Shown here: positions 27,795 through 39,516 of the stretch, one piece after another
Layout: each line of letters starts with the position of its first letter
How positions within the stretch are numbered: position 1 is the stretch's first letter
DNA from: Rhizocola hellebori
GTDB taxonomy: Bacteria > Actinomycetota > Actinomycetes > Mycobacteriales > Micromonosporaceae
Direction of reading: 5' to 3'
Length of the DNA: 41,399 nucleotides
Assembly (NCBI RefSeq): GCF_016862955.1
Contig: NZ_BONY01000081.1
Coordinates: 1-41,399, forward strand
Program-made: the position numbers and the translations under genes
The notes under the pieces: model-generated
What the model saw: the letters and a program-made list of their open reading frames with translations, nothing else
What the model was told of the DNA's origin: nothing
Databases searched by the model: none

Positions 27795-28334
27795 CTACTG
27801 GCGCAGCTGGCTGGCCAGCCACGTGGCCCAGGCATGCAGGTTCCGTTGTGACCCAATTCCTAGTTGCAATACGGCGTAATTGCCAAACTTCGGATGCGAG
27901 ATGTCATCCCAGCCGTGCTCCACCATCGTCGACTCCTCCTCGCCGAAGGCGGCGAGGGCGGCCGCCGCATCGGCCGCGACCTGCTCGTAAAGCTCGGCCA
28001 TCCGCGATCGGTCGGCAGCGCACGCCGCGGCGTAGGCCTTCAGGGCGACCTCGTTGCGAGGCTGGAACGCGGCCGGCTTCGGCAGCCAGTCCGCGAGCGC
28101 CTCCCGCCCTCGCGCGGTCAGCGAGTAGGTCTTCTTCGCCCGCGGCCCCGGGCCGGCGCCCTCGGTGGCGGTCACGTGGCCCAGCTCGGAGAGCCGGGCC
28201 AGCTCCGGATAGATCTGGCTGTGGTTGGCCGTCCAGAAGTGGCCGATCGGGTTCTGCATCCGCCGAGTCAGCTGGTAACCGGTCGCAGGGCCCCGGGTCA
28301 GCAGCGAGAGCAGGGCGAAGCCAAGGGTCGACAC
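27795..28334 (-). CDS. PadR family transcriptional regulator
   Basis: 179 residues with a PadR winged helix at the N-terminus (LGFALLSLLTRGPATGYQL, then NHSQIYPELARLSELGHV) and a C-terminal helical domain ending WATWLASQLRQ. The start is GTG at 28334. It lies 27 bp after paaE and 10 bp before mqnC on the same strand. It may control the paa genes or the whole run. The inducer is unknown. Confidence 0.88.
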   Translation of the reverse strand: MSTLGFALLSLLTRGPATGYQLTRRMQNPIGHFWTANHSQIYPELARLSELGHVTATEGAGPGPRAKKTYSLTARGREALADWLPKPAAFQPRNEVALKAYAAACAADRSRMAELYEQVAADAAAALAAFGEEESTMVEHGWDDISHPKFGNYAVLQLGIGSQRNLHAWATWLASQLRQ

Positions 28335-28361
28335 CCGGCCACGATAGCCGTGGCGCGGCGC

Positions 28362-29405
28362 TCAGGCGTCGTAATCCACCACGAGCCGGTCGCTGGTCGG
28401 GCTGGACTGACAGGTCAGCACATATCCCGCCGCCAGCTCGTCGGGCTCCAGCGCCCAATTCGCCGCCATCTGCACGGTGCCGTCGACCAGCTTGGCACGG
28501 CACGTCGAACAGACCCCGCCCTTGCACGCGTAGGGAAGCTCGCCCCGGTGCCGCAGCGCCACATCGAGCACGCGTTCGTGACGCTCCATCGGGAATTCGG
28601 TCGACCGTCCATCTAGGACGATCTGCACCGTGACGCTCCCGCCCTCGCCCTGTGGCAGCACGGCCACCGGGGCATCCTCGGCGTGAAAAAGCTCGACGTG
28701 AATCTTCGCAGCGGTGCCGGCCAGCGCTTCTCGGGCCGCCTTGACCACCCCGAGCGGCCCGCACAGGAACCACTCCTGCACCTCTTGCAGCCCAAGCGCT
28801 TTGACCACATCGGTGATGCGCTCCGCATCGAGCCGGCCCGACAGCAGCTCGCTCGGCTGGCTCTCCCTGGAGAGCACATGCAATAACTGCAGTCTTTCTG
28901 GGTACCGGTCTTTGAGCTCGGCAAGCTCATCGGTGAACATGACCTCGGCCGCGGCCCGGTTGCCGCACACGACGGAAAAGGTGCTCCCCGGCTCGGTCTC
29001 CAGCGCGGTGGCCACCAGCGACAGCACCGGGGTGATGCCCGACCCGGCGACGATGGCCCCATAGCGACGAGAGCGCTGCGCGCTCAGCTGGATGGTGAAG
29101 TGCCCAAGCGGTGGCAGCACCTCGAGCACGGCCCCGGCCGTCAGCTCCTGGGCGACGCTGGAGAAGACCCCGCCCGGCACCCGCTTCACCCCGACCGTGA
29201 GCAGGCCGCGCTCGCGCAGCTGGGTGGGCGTGGAACAGATCGAGTAGGAGCGCCGGATCTCGCCATGGCGGAACGTGAGGTGCTGGCCGGGCTTGAAGGC
29301 GAACGCCTCCCGCAGCTCGGGCGGCACGTCCAGGGTGATGGCTACCGACACCGCTGTCAGCGGCTCGACCTTGCTCACCGGTAACTCGTGAAACTGTTGC
29401 CTCAT
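28362..29405 (-). CDS. paaE: 1,2-phenylacetyl-CoA epoxidase reductase subunit PaaE
   Basis: 347 residues. A ferredoxin-NADP reductase-type module carries the FAD motif RRSYSICSTP and the NAD(P) part GSGITPVLSLV. It is followed by a C-terminal plant-type 2Fe-2S domain with CKGGVCSTCRAKL and a final Cys in LTCQSSPTSDRLVVDYD. It passes electrons from NADPH to the di-iron oxygenase PaaAC. The ATG at 29405 overlaps the paaD stop by 4 bp, and the open frame upstream lies inside paaD. Confidence 0.95.
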   Translation of the reverse strand: MRQQFHELPVSKVEPLTAVSVAITLDVPPELREAFAFKPGQHLTFRHGEIRRSYSICSTPTQLRERGLLTVGVKRVPGGVFSSVAQELTAGAVLEVLPPLGHFTIQLSAQRSRRYGAIVAGSGITPVLSLVATALETEPGSTFSVVCGNRAAAEVMFTDELAELKDRYPERLQLLHVLSRESQPSELLSGRLDAERITDVVKALGLQEVQEWFLCGPLGVVKAAREALAGTAAKIHVELFHAEDAPVAVLPQGEGGSVTVQIVLDGRSTEFPMERHERVLDVALRHRGELPYACKGGVCSTCRAKLVDGTVQMAANWALEPDELAAGYVLTCQSSPTSDRLVVDYDA

Positions 29406-29839
29406 ATGGTCTTCACCGCATTGAAAGGCTCGGCGCAGCCGTGGCACTTCCACAGCGACTGGCACGCAGTGGAGGCGTAGCGCGAGATCTGCAGCACCTG
29501 GCCCGACCCGCAATGGGTGCAGGCGGGGTCACCGGCGGTCGGCGGAGCGATGCCGCTGCGGGCCAGCGCGGCCCGGCCGGACTCGCTGATCATGTCGGTC
29601 GACCAGGCGGGGCTGAGCTGTGTCACGACTTCCACGTCGTCGTGCCCCGCTTTGGCCAGCGCCCCCCGGATGTCCTGCCGGATCGCATCCATGGCCGGGC
29701 AGCCACTGTAGGTCGGCGTGATCGTCACGGTCACCCGGCCTTCCTTGGTGGAAACCGAACGCAGCACGCCAAGCTCGGCGATGGTGATGACCGGCAGCTC
29801 CGGATCCTTGACCGCCGCCACCACGTCGTAGACGCTCAC
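29402..29839 (-). CDS. paaD: phenylacetate degradation protein PaaD
   Basis: About 145 residues. An N-terminal MIP18/DUF59-type domain (VKDPELPVITIAELGVLRSV, TYSGCPAMDAIRQDI) is followed by a C-terminal zinc-ribbon-like Cys set (ACTHCGSG and LWKCHGCAEPF). PaaD is thought to help Fe-S or di-iron assembly of the epoxidase. I use the GTG at 29839, which makes a GTGA overlap with paaC; a GTG one codon upstream is equally in frame. Confidence 0.92.
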   Translation of the reverse strand: MSVYDVVAAVKDPELPVITIAELGVLRSVSTKEGRVTVTITPTYSGCPAMDAIRQDIRGALAKAGHDDVEVVTQLSPAWSTDMISESGRAALARSGIAPPTAGDPACTHCGSGQVLQISRYASTACQSLWKCHGCAEPFNAVKTI

Positions 29840-30507
29840 CACGTCACCCCCGGGTGGGCGCGGTGCAGCGCTTGCATTTCGGCCAGCAGGTAGCTCAGGT
29901 GCTCGGTGTGTAAGCCTTTCCTTCCGCCGTCAGGCTTCCAGCCGTCCTGCGGGCGGGTCAGCGTCGCCTCTTTCAGCACCGGTTCGACCACGGCGAGCCA
30001 CCGCTCACGGATGCCTTCGGTCAGCTCGTGCGTGTAGGGCCAGATCTCGTCCACGGCTTCCTGCATGCGCTGGCGCGACTCGGCGGTGCCATCGCCCAGG
30101 CGCACCGTCCACTGCGAGGCGTGGTCGAGGTGGTAGGCGGATTCCTTGACCGCTTTGGCCGCAATGCCGTCGCCGGCTTCGGCCAGGTCGGCGTAGCGCA
30201 GGTGCTGGGCTGCCGCCAGGTACAACAACCAGGCCATGGTCCAGCCGAAGTCGAGGTCGCCGCGCGAGCGCCCGAAAGGCAGCTCGACCAGCAGGCAGTT
30301 GCGGAAGTCGGCATCGCCGCGCCGGTAGGCCAGCTCGTCCTCGTCGCCGATGGACTGCAGCAGCAACCGGGCCACGCCGAGCTGATCCAGCGCTATGTTG
30401 GCCAGGGCCACGTCCTCCTCGAGGGTGGGCGCACGCGACACCCACTCCGAAAGCCGTTGCGCGGCAACCAAAGCGTCGTCGGCGAGCTCGATCGGCTGCG
30501 GGGTCAC
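29836..30507 (-). CDS. paaC: 1,2-phenylacetyl-CoA epoxidase subunit PaaC
   Basis: 223 residues from the GTG at 30507, which overlaps the paaB stop (GTGA). It is a ferritin-like helical protein: LEEDVALANIALDQLG, then RNCLLVELPFG, AAKAVKESAYHLDHASQW and HTEHLSYLLAEMQALHRAHPG. PaaC is the structural partner of the catalytic PaaA. The frame is open upstream through paaB, but those residues are not PaaC-like. Confidence 0.94.
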   Translation of the reverse strand: MTPQPIELADDALVAAQRLSEWVSRAPTLEEDVALANIALDQLGVARLLLQSIGDEDELAYRRGDADFRNCLLVELPFGRSRGDLDFGWTMAWLLYLAAAQHLRYADLAEAGDGIAAKAVKESAYHLDHASQWTVRLGDGTAESRQRMQEAVDEIWPYTHELTEGIRERWLAVVEPVLKEATLTRPQDGWKPDGGRKGLHTEHLSYLLAEMQALHRAHPGVTW

Positions 30508-30785
30508 AGGTGTTGCACCCCCTCGGGCAGCTCGTAGAAGGTGGGATGGCGATAGATCTTGTCGGCCGCTGGATCGAAGAAGGAGTCCTTCTCGTCCGGG
30601 CTGGAGGCGGTGATCTCCGCGGCGGGCACCACCCAGATGGAAACGCCCTCCTGCCGTCGCGTGTAGAGGTCGCGCGCGTGGCGCAGCGCCAACCGCGCAT
30701 CGGGCGCGTGCAGACTGCCCACGTGGGTGTGCGACAACCCGCGGCGCGGCCGGACGAAGACCTCCCACAGCGGCTCGCTCGTCAT
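30504..30785 (-). CDS. paaB: 1,2-phenylacetyl-CoA epoxidase subunit PaaB
   Basis: 93 residues, the usual size. It starts [24 protein letters not shown], with the PaaB signature region [17 protein letters not shown], and continues [12 protein letters not shown] and [10 protein letters not shown]. It is a small subunit needed for the complex. The ATG at 30785 overlaps the paaA stop by 4 bp. Confidence 0.95.
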   Translation of the reverse strand: MTSEPLWEVFVRPRRGLSHTHVGSLHAPDARLALRHARDLYTRRQEGVSIWVVPAAEITASSPDEKDSFFDPAADKIYRHPTFYELPEGVQHL

Positions 30786-31822
30786 GCCATGACCTCCTCG
30801 CGGCTTGCGCCCTTTGCGGCCCTTGCCTTTTCGGCATAGGCCTGCGCGGCCTCGCGCACCCAGGCGCCATCGGAGTGGGCGCGCCGCCGATGGGTCATCC
30901 GCTGCCGGTTGCACGGCCCGTCGCCCTTCACCACGCGCATCAGCTCCTCAAAATCGGGCTGCGTGAAGTCGTAGTGGCCACGTTCTTCGTTCCACCGCAG
31001 GTCGGGGTCGGGCAGCGTGAGGCCGAGGATCTCGGCCTGCGGCACGCACATGTCCACGAACCGTTGCCGCAGATCGTCGTTGGAGAACCGCTTGATCTTC
31101 CACTCCATCGACTGCGCCGAGTGCGTTGACTCGGTGTCCGGCGGGCCGAACATCGCCAGCGACGGGTACCACCAGCGATCCACCGCGTCCTGCGCCATGG
31201 CGCGCTGAGCGGGAGAGCCGTTGGCGAGCACATAGAGCGATTGATAGCCCTGGCGCTGGTGGAACGACTCCTCCTTGCAGACGCGGATCATCGCCCGTGC
31301 GTAGGGGCCGTAGGAACACCGACACAGGGGCACTTGGTTCACAATCGCCGCACCGTCGACAAGCCAGCCGATGGCACCCATATCCGCCCAGGTCAGCGTG
31401 GGATAATTGAAAATTGAACTGTACTTTTGCCGCCCGTTCAGGAGCGCTTCGGTCAGCTCATCCCGGGTGACACCGAGGGTCTCGGCGGCGGCATACAGGT
31501 AAAGCCCATGACCCGCCTCGTCCTGCACCTTCGCCAGCAGGATCGCCTTGCGCCGCAACGACGGCGCCCTAGTGATCCAGTTCCCCTCCGGCTGCATACC
31601 GATGATCTCGGAGTGCGCGTGCTGGGCGATCTGCCGGATGAGCCCTTTGCGATACGCCTCCGGCATCACGTCCCGGGGCTCGATCTTCTGGTCGGCGGCG
31701 ACGATCGCCTCGAAGGAGGCCGTGCCCTCCAGATCGCGCGACGCCGCGCTGCGAAGGTCGGCCTCGGCCTCTTCGACCTCGCCCAGAAGGCCATCGGCAC
31801 CGTGGACGTCGGGGGTTTCCAT
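30782..31822 (-). CDS. paaA: 1,2-phenylacetyl-CoA epoxidase catalytic subunit PaaA
   Basis: 346 residues from the ATG at 31822 ([13 protein letters not shown]). The di-iron ligand regions are visible: [28 protein letters not shown] (Glu and His) and [13 protein letters not shown] (Glu and His). It epoxidises phenylacetyl-CoA with PaaC, using electrons from PaaE. An ATG at 31858 would extend it by 12 residues but lies inside the promoter. It heads the minus-strand run paaABCDE-padR-mqnC-menG. The usual downstream paa genes (paaG, paaZ, paaK) are not in the window. Confidence 0.95.
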   Translation of the reverse strand: METPDVHGADGLLGEVEEAEADLRSAASRDLEGTASFEAIVAADQKIEPRDVMPEAYRKGLIRQIAQHAHSEIIGMQPEGNWITRAPSLRRKAILLAKVQDEAGHGLYLYAAAETLGVTRDELTEALLNGRQKYSSIFNYPTLTWADMGAIGWLVDGAAIVNQVPLCRCSYGPYARAMIRVCKEESFHQRQGYQSLYVLANGSPAQRAMAQDAVDRWWYPSLAMFGPPDTESTHSAQSMEWKIKRFSNDDLRQRFVDMCVPQAEILGLTLPDPDLRWNEERGHYDFTQPDFEELMRVVKGDGPCNRQRMTHRRRAHSDGAWVREAAQAYAEKARAAKGASREEVMA

Positions 31823-31829
31823 ACCGCCA

Positions 31830-31858
31830 GTGTTACAGAATTCTTCCGACCGGTGCAA
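31830..31858 (-). promoter_or_regulatory. promoter of paaA, probably giving a leaderless mRNA
   Basis: On the gene strand TTGCAC (31858-31853) and TAACAC (31835-31830) are exactly 17 bases apart. Seven bases separate the -10 box from the paaA ATG at 31822, so transcription would start at or next to the start codon. No good Shine-Dalgarno precedes that ATG. The core ACCGGT at 31849-31854 is a small palindrome at the -35 edge that could be an operator half. Confidence 0.55.
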
Positions 31859-31990
31859 CGACTGTCACATCCTTCCCCTGGATCGGCCGCCGTCCGAGAC
31901 AACGATCACGTCAGCCCTTCGGGTATAGGCCACTACCAGGAAAGACTCCTACCCTCGAATAAAGCCCCTACCCGATCGGAGCCTCCCCTC

Positions 31991-32896
31991 GTGGCTCGAC
32001 GTCTTCCTGCCGCCATAGCCATCGCCACAGCACTCGCCGTAGGCCTGGGTGTGCTGGTGCCCAAGGCGCTCGCTGCCCAGCATCCCGCCACGAGCTGGGT
32101 GACCCGCGCCGACGCTCCGGCGCCACCGGTCGGCGGGGGCACCGCCGGTGGCGGCCCGGCCGGGCAGTCCGGCTCACCCCAGTCAACGGTCGCGGTCAAC
32201 TTCAGCGGCGAATTCCTGGGCTGGGCCATGCTGGATCGCACCACCGGCTCGGTGATCGGCGAGAACCTCGACAAGACCAGCAGTACCGAATCGATGATCA
32301 AGACTTGGGTGGTGGCGGACCATCTCCGCCGCGCCGCCGCGGGCAAGGCCGGCGGTCCCACTCCCAATGAGGTCAAGCTGGCCAGCGACGCGATCAAGTG
32401 GTCTGACGATGACGCGGCGCAAACGCTCTACGAGCGCACCGGCGGCAACGAATCCATCGAGCGCATGATCACCATGTGTGGGCTCACCGACACCACCGTG
32501 TACGACGACTGGTGGAGCCGCACCCAGATGTCCCCGCGCGACGCGGTGCGCCTGGGCGAGTGCCTGGCCAACGGCACCGCGGCCGGCCCGGCCTGGACGA
32601 CCTGGCTGCTGCAGGAGATGCGTCAGGTCTCCGGAACCACCGCTGCCACGGAGCAGCAGTCCACCCGCGGCGGCGGCCGATGGGGAATCATCGATGGCGT
32701 CCCGGCCGCGCAGGCCAACACGGTCGCCATCAAGAACGGCTGGACCTCGTACCGGTCGGATGGCAACTGGCACATCAACTGCCTGGCCGTCACCGACAGC
32801 TGGAGCATGGCGGTGATGATGCGCTACCCCAGCTCACAGGGGCTCGACTACGGCGCTGGAGTCTGCGAGAGCATCGCGGCGCAGCTGCTAACTTAG
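31991..32896 (+). CDS. exported class A beta-lactamase-like serine hydrolase, paralogue 1
   Basis: 301 residues. A signal sequence (RRLPAAIAIATALAVGLGVLV) ends near AAQ30, then a Gly/Pro-rich linker to about residue 67. The catalytic-type motifs are Ser101-Met-Ile-Lys104 (SxxK), a polar WSDDDAAQ where class A enzymes have SDN, and Lys248-Asn-Gly250 in AIKNGW, in place of the usual KTG. Conserved Cys residues occur in MCGLTD, ECLANG, INCLAV and VCESI. The start is GTG at 31991, chosen from the signal peptide. The frame is open further upstream without support. It is the first of four tandem paralogues. Substrate (beta-lactam, peptidoglycan or other) is unknown. Confidence 0.82.
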   Translation: MARRLPAAIAIATALAVGLGVLVPKALAAQHPATSWVTRADAPAPPVGGGTAGGGPAGQSGSPQSTVAVNFSGEFLGWAMLDRTTGSVIGENLDKTSSTESMIKTWVVADHLRRAAAGKAGGPTPNEVKLASDAIKWSDDDAAQTLYERTGGNESIERMITMCGLTDTTVYDDWWSRTQMSPRDAVRLGECLANGTAAGPAWTTWLLQEMRQVSGTTAATEQQSTRGGGRWGIIDGVPAAQANTVAIKNGWTSYRSDGNWHINCLAVTDSWSMAVMMRYPSSQGLDYGAGVCESIAAQLLT

Positions 32897-32900
32897 CCGC

Positions 32901-33518
32901 GTGTGGATCTCGTGGGCGTTCTTCGACCGCCGCGACGGCACGCTGCGGGCCGCCGAGAACGCCGGCGAGCCCACGATGACCGCCTCGATGGTCAAGGCCT
33001 GGCTGGTGGCCGACTATCTCGCTAGCCACGGCTGGGACGAGCGGCTCAGCACGATCATCCGGGACAGCGCAAACGAACCTGCCTGGGAGATCTACGCGCT
33101 GCTGGGGCGGGAGAAGTCCATCGAGCGCATGATCTCGGTTTGCGGCCTGACCGACTCCGCGCCCGGCGAGGACCTGAGCATGACGCTGATGTCGGCGCGC
33201 GACACGGTTCGGCTCGGACGATGCCTGGCCGACGGCACCGCGGCGGGCCCGAGATGGACGTCTTGGCTGCTGGACGAGATGCGCGCGGTGCGCGGAACAG
33301 GCGACTTCGGGATCCGCGAAGCCTTCGCCGGCCCGGACAGGGAGCGCATCGCGATCAAGAACGGCTGGGACAAGCGCCAGGCGCTCGGTGAATGGAATGT
33401 AAATTGTCTGGCCGTCGCCCCGGCCTGGATTATGGCAGCTCTCACCCGTTATCCCAGCTCGTTGCCGCTTGCTCACGGAGCGCAGATATGTAGGAATCTC
33501 GTGAGCGAGTTAGTCTGA
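32901..33518 (+). CDS. class A beta-lactamase-like serine hydrolase, paralogue 2, no signal peptide
   Basis: 205 residues from a GTG at 32901, four bases after the first paralogue. It begins MWISWAFFDRRDG, which aligns with the start of the catalytic domain of its neighbours (GWFSWALMDRKNG), so the signal and linker are missing. Ser29-Met-Val-Lys32, RDSANEPA and AIKNGWDK keep the three active-site motifs, and the Cys positions are kept too. It would be cytoplasmic as written. It may be a functional short form or a degraded copy. No clear stop-interrupted signal peptide is seen upstream, because paralogue 1 fills that space. Confidence 0.75.
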   Translation: MWISWAFFDRRDGTLRAAENAGEPTMTASMVKAWLVADYLASHGWDERLSTIIRDSANEPAWEIYALLGREKSIERMISVCGLTDSAPGEDLSMTLMSARDTVRLGRCLADGTAAGPRWTSWLLDEMRAVRGTGDFGIREAFAGPDRERIAIKNGWDKRQALGEWNVNCLAVAPAWIMAALTRYPSSLPLAHGAQICRNLVSELV

Positions 33519-33551
33519 GCAAGACACCCCCACCCCCGGGAGCCCCTCTTT

Positions 33552-34468
33552 ATGAAAACCCCGGTCAGTCGTCGGCGCGCCCTCATCGCAGGAAGCGCCG
33601 GTTTGGTCACCCTCGCGGTCGGGGCACCGCTGCTGCTCAAGCAAGCCGCAGTGAACGCCAACCGGGGCTGGGTAGATCCCGGCCAGCAGACCGCCGATGA
33701 GCCGTCCTCGCCGAAGGCCTCGCCGACGCCGGCGACGCCGCCCTTCGACCTCGCCACGATCGATCCCACCAAGCTGGTCACCGTCACCGCCGAGGGCTGG
33801 TTCAGCTGGGCGCTGATGGATCGCAAGAACGGCGCGATCATCGGCTCGCCCAACTACAACCAGACCAACCGGGCCTGCTCGATGATCAAGACGTGGATCG
33901 CGGCTGACTACCTCAGCCAGGCCAAGACGCCGACCAAGACCCGGCTTGACCAGATCACCATCATGATCCGCGACTCGGACAGCCTCACCGCCGACGACAT
34001 CATGGACGAGCTGGGCCGGCTCAAGTCGTTCAACCGAATGAAGGCCGTCTGCAAGACCACCGATTTCACTCCCGGCAGCTCGTGGAGCAAGGCGGTCATC
34101 TCCGCCCGCGACACGTGCCGGCTCGCCGACACCGTTGCCGCCGGGCGGGTAGCCAACGCCGAGTGGACCAATTGGCTGCTCGACCTGATGCGCAATGTGC
34201 GCCGGGGCAGCTGGGGAGTTCGGGCGGCGTTCCCGCCCGAGGTCCAGGCGAAGATGGCCATCAAGAACGGCTGGGACACCACCTCTGCCAAGTCGGAGTA
34301 CCACGCCAACTGCCTCGCGGTCACGGATCGCTGGAGCATGGCGGTGCTGACCCGGTACCCGCTAAGCGTCAAAGCCAATGAAACGCACGGCGCCGCCATC
34401 GCCGAGTCGATCGCCAAACAGCTCCTGGAGCGACCCGAGCTACAGCCCCTGTTCGGCAAGGGCACGCC

Positions 34469-34472
<4 letters not shown>
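33552..34472 (+). CDS. exported class A beta-lactamase-like serine hydrolase, paralogue 3
   Basis: 306 residues. The N-terminus SRRRALIAGSAGLVTLAVG fits a twin-arginine signal, followed by a Pro/Ser/Thr linker (SSPKASPTPATPP). Motifs are Ser110-Met-Ile-Lys113, RDSDSLTADD and AIKNGWDTT. ATG at 33552 after GGGAG. The stop overlaps the next paralogue by 4 bp. The motif set and the order are the same as in the neighbours, but the last Cys of the other copies is missing. Confidence 0.82.
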
Positions 34473-37401
<2,929 letters not shown>

Positions 37402-37418
<17 letters not shown>

Positions 37419-37445
37419 ACTTCGAAGTATGTGCTTCACATCTCC
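37402..37445. promoter_or_regulatory. 44-bp near-perfect palindrome over the MFS start codon
   Basis: Bases 37402-37423 and 37424-37445 are reverse complements with one mismatch in 22 pairs. The centre CATACTTCGAAGTATG (37416-37431) is perfect, and the outer part is GGAGATGTGAAG/CTTCACATCTCC. It nearly fills the 39-bp gap between the regulator gene and the MFS gene and covers the MFS ATG. As DNA it could be the operator for the regulator. As RNA it would fold to a hairpin of about 20 bp that hides both the GGAG and the AUG. Confidence 0.8.
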
Positions 37446-37457
37446 TGAGCGCAAGTG

Positions 37458-38027
37458 TCAAACGATCGGAATGGCCCTGATCTGCATCGACACCGCCCGG
37501 GAATCCTCCGGCGGCTCTTCCCGATCACGCCTCTTGAGCGGGGCGATCAGCTCATCGAGCTTGGTCAACAGCTCCTTCAGCTCGGCCGCGGTGACCATCA
37601 GCGTCTGCTCGGTCATGGTGGCGACATCGAAGAACTCATCCTTTTCCGCTCTGGCTTTGGTCTGGTACCGGCGCACCCGCTCGTTCTGGCGAGCCAGAAA
37701 GGCCTCCACGATGGCTGCCTCGGCCGCGATCTCCTCCGCCCCCGCATCGCGCTCGGCTCCCACCGCGTAGTTCCGGAAACTCACCTGCCAGACCCGCTCA
37801 CGGCCATCGCCGCGGCTGGGCGCCTCCTGGATCATCCCGACCTTGGCCAGGGCACGCAGGTGATAGCTGGTCGCGCTCGGCGACAGCCCCACCAGCTCGG
37901 CGCATTCGGTCGCCGTCGCGCCATCCTTAATCAACGAAAGGTGATCGAGGATCTCCAGCCGAGCCGGATGCGCCAGTGCACGCATCACCGCCGGATCGCT
38001 GATCGTGGTTCGCTCCGCAGAAGTCAC
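37458..38027 (-). CDS. ArsR-type (HTH_20) winged-helix regulator
   Basis: 189 residues. The winged helix is at about 12-90: MRALAHPARLEILDHLSLI, TATECAELVGLSPSATSYHLRALAKVGMI and a wing GDGRERVWQV. The C-terminal half is helical, with a long charged stretch (AFLARQNERVRRYQTKARAEKDEFFD) usual for this regulator type. The start is GTG at 38027. It is directly upstream of the MFS gene and probably controls it. Confidence 0.88.
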   Translation of the reverse strand: MTSAERTTISDPAVMRALAHPARLEILDHLSLIKDGATATECAELVGLSPSATSYHLRALAKVGMIQEAPSRGDGRERVWQVSFRNYAVGAERDAGAEEIAAEAAIVEAFLARQNERVRRYQTKARAEKDEFFDVATMTEQTLMVTAAELKELLTKLDELIAPLKRRDREEPPEDSRAVSMQIRAIPIV

Positions 38028-38058
38028 ACCTTAAGAAAACCACGTGCCGCCTCGATGC

Positions 38059-39495
38059 TCAGTTGGTCCCCAGACTCGCGGGTAGGGGCTGGGAGTGCAG
38101 AACCGACAGGCGGGACACGGCGCGGGTGAGCACCACATAGAGGCGGTGCAGGCCACGTGGCTCGGCTTCGACGATGGCGCGGGGTTCGACGACGATGACG
38201 TGGTCGTATTCCAGCCCCTTGGCCAGGGTCGCCGGGACGATGGTGACCTGCCCGCCTTCGGGGGTGTCAAGCTCGGCTGACTCGATTCCGGCTGTGTGCA
38301 GAGCGGCACGAAGCAGGTCGATCTGGTGGTCGGCGGCGATCACGGCGATCGAGCCCGCGTAGGCGCGGGCCTGCTCGATCTCGTCGAGCACCAGGGGGAT
38401 CAGGTCGGCGGCCAGCCGGACGGTGAGGTTGCCGTCGCGGCGCAGCGAGACCGCGGGCGGCACGTTGACCTCCAGCGCGGGCAGGAGCCGGTTGGCAAGG
38501 GCGACAACGGCTTCGGGCACCCGGAACCCGGTGGTTAGCGGCACGACGGCGGCATCGGGCTTGCCGAGGTGGCCGAGGCTGTCGCGCCAGTCGGAGGCGG
38601 CCCACGGGGTGGTGCCCTGGGCGAGGTCGCCGAGCAGGGTGATCGAGCCGTGGCTGGTGCGCCGGGCGATCGCCCGGCATTGCATCGGGGAGAGGTCCTG
38701 CGCTTCGTCGATCACGATGTGGCTCACGCTCGGCTGGCGTTCCAGCAAACCGGAGGCTTCGTCGAGGAGTACCAGATCGGCTGTGCTCCATTGCGCTTTG
38801 CGCACCGTGCGCGGCGGTTTGACCCACACCAGCGCGGTCTGCTCATCCGAGCTGAGCACACCCTCGGCTGCCCGCGCGAGAGCTTCGGAATTGCTAAGCA
38901 GCTCAAAGACAAGAGCTTCGGCTGTGGTCGCCGGCCAACAGGAGTCGAGGAAGTCGGTGACCGGCTTGGATTTGCCCATCTTGCGCTGCCACGCCTCACC
39001 CGGCGAGTCGCCTGCACGCGCTTCCGCTTGGCGCTGGATCAGACTGACCACGCGGGCGCGAACACGTTCCCGGCCCAGCAGGTAGGGCGGCTCCTCTCGC
39101 CGCACGTCGTCGACGAGCCGGCGCAGCACGCCCGGGTCGATGCGCCAGCGGAAGGAACCGTCGGGAACCTGAATTGACGTGTCCGGCCGGCCCACCTTGG
39201 CCCAGAGGGCCTGGTGGAGAACCGCCGCCAGCCGCGGGTCGTGCTTGAGGATTTCCGTCTCCACCGAATCGGTGCGCTGCGTTGGCACCTGGGCGATGAG
39301 ACCGTCCAAGGTGGACTGTTTGACATCGAGCTCGCCAAGCGCGGGTAGCACCGCGGCGATGTAGCCGAGGAAGGCCTGGTTCGGCCCGACGATGGTCACC
39401 CCGTTGCGGCGCAGCCGCTCCCGGTGCATGAAGAGCAAATACGCCGCTCTGTGCAGACCCACAGCGGTTTTGCCGAACCCTGGATTAGACCACAT
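38059..39495 (-). pseudogene. helD: HelD-type helicase, C-terminal part, cut at Walker A
   Basis: 478 residues that read as the part of a HelD (RNA polymerase-associated UvrD-like helicase) after its first motif: GKTAVGLHRAAYLLFMHRERL-type text, VTIVGPNQAFLGYIAAVLP, Walker B VIDEAQDLSPMQ, LLGDLAQGTTP, LTTGFRVPE, GLEYDHVIVVEP and LYVVLTRAVSRLSVL. Homology starts at the GKT of Walker A. The seven residues before it (MWSNPGF) come from the junction, so the first Gly of the P-loop is lost and the whole N-terminal coiled-coil domain is missing. It ends normally. As it stands it should not work as HelD. Confidence 0.85.
39466..39495. other. recombination junction in the Walker A codons of helD
   Basis: Reading the helD strand, GGCAAAACCGCTGTGGGT (ends near 39458) is helicase sequence, while AATCCAGGG and everything upstream is not. 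The break lies at about 39472-39483, 21-45 bp from the integrase start codon. This is the position expected for an attL/attR-type hybrid site of a serine integrase, which recombines next to its own gene. The exact crossover dinucleotide cannot be fixed without the partner site. Confidence 0.65.
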
Positions 39496-39516
39496 AAAAA
39501 TGCGACACTATTTCAC

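Noticed and set aside
31933-31972. Three CTACC words upstream of the hydrolase operon as a regulator site
   Set aside because: Their spacing (16 and 19 bp) is irregular and the words are short enough to occur by chance in GC-rich DNA.
31427-31990. N-terminal extension of hydrolase paralogue 1
   Set aside because: It lies opposite paaA and across the divergent promoter region, and would bury the signal peptide inside the protein.
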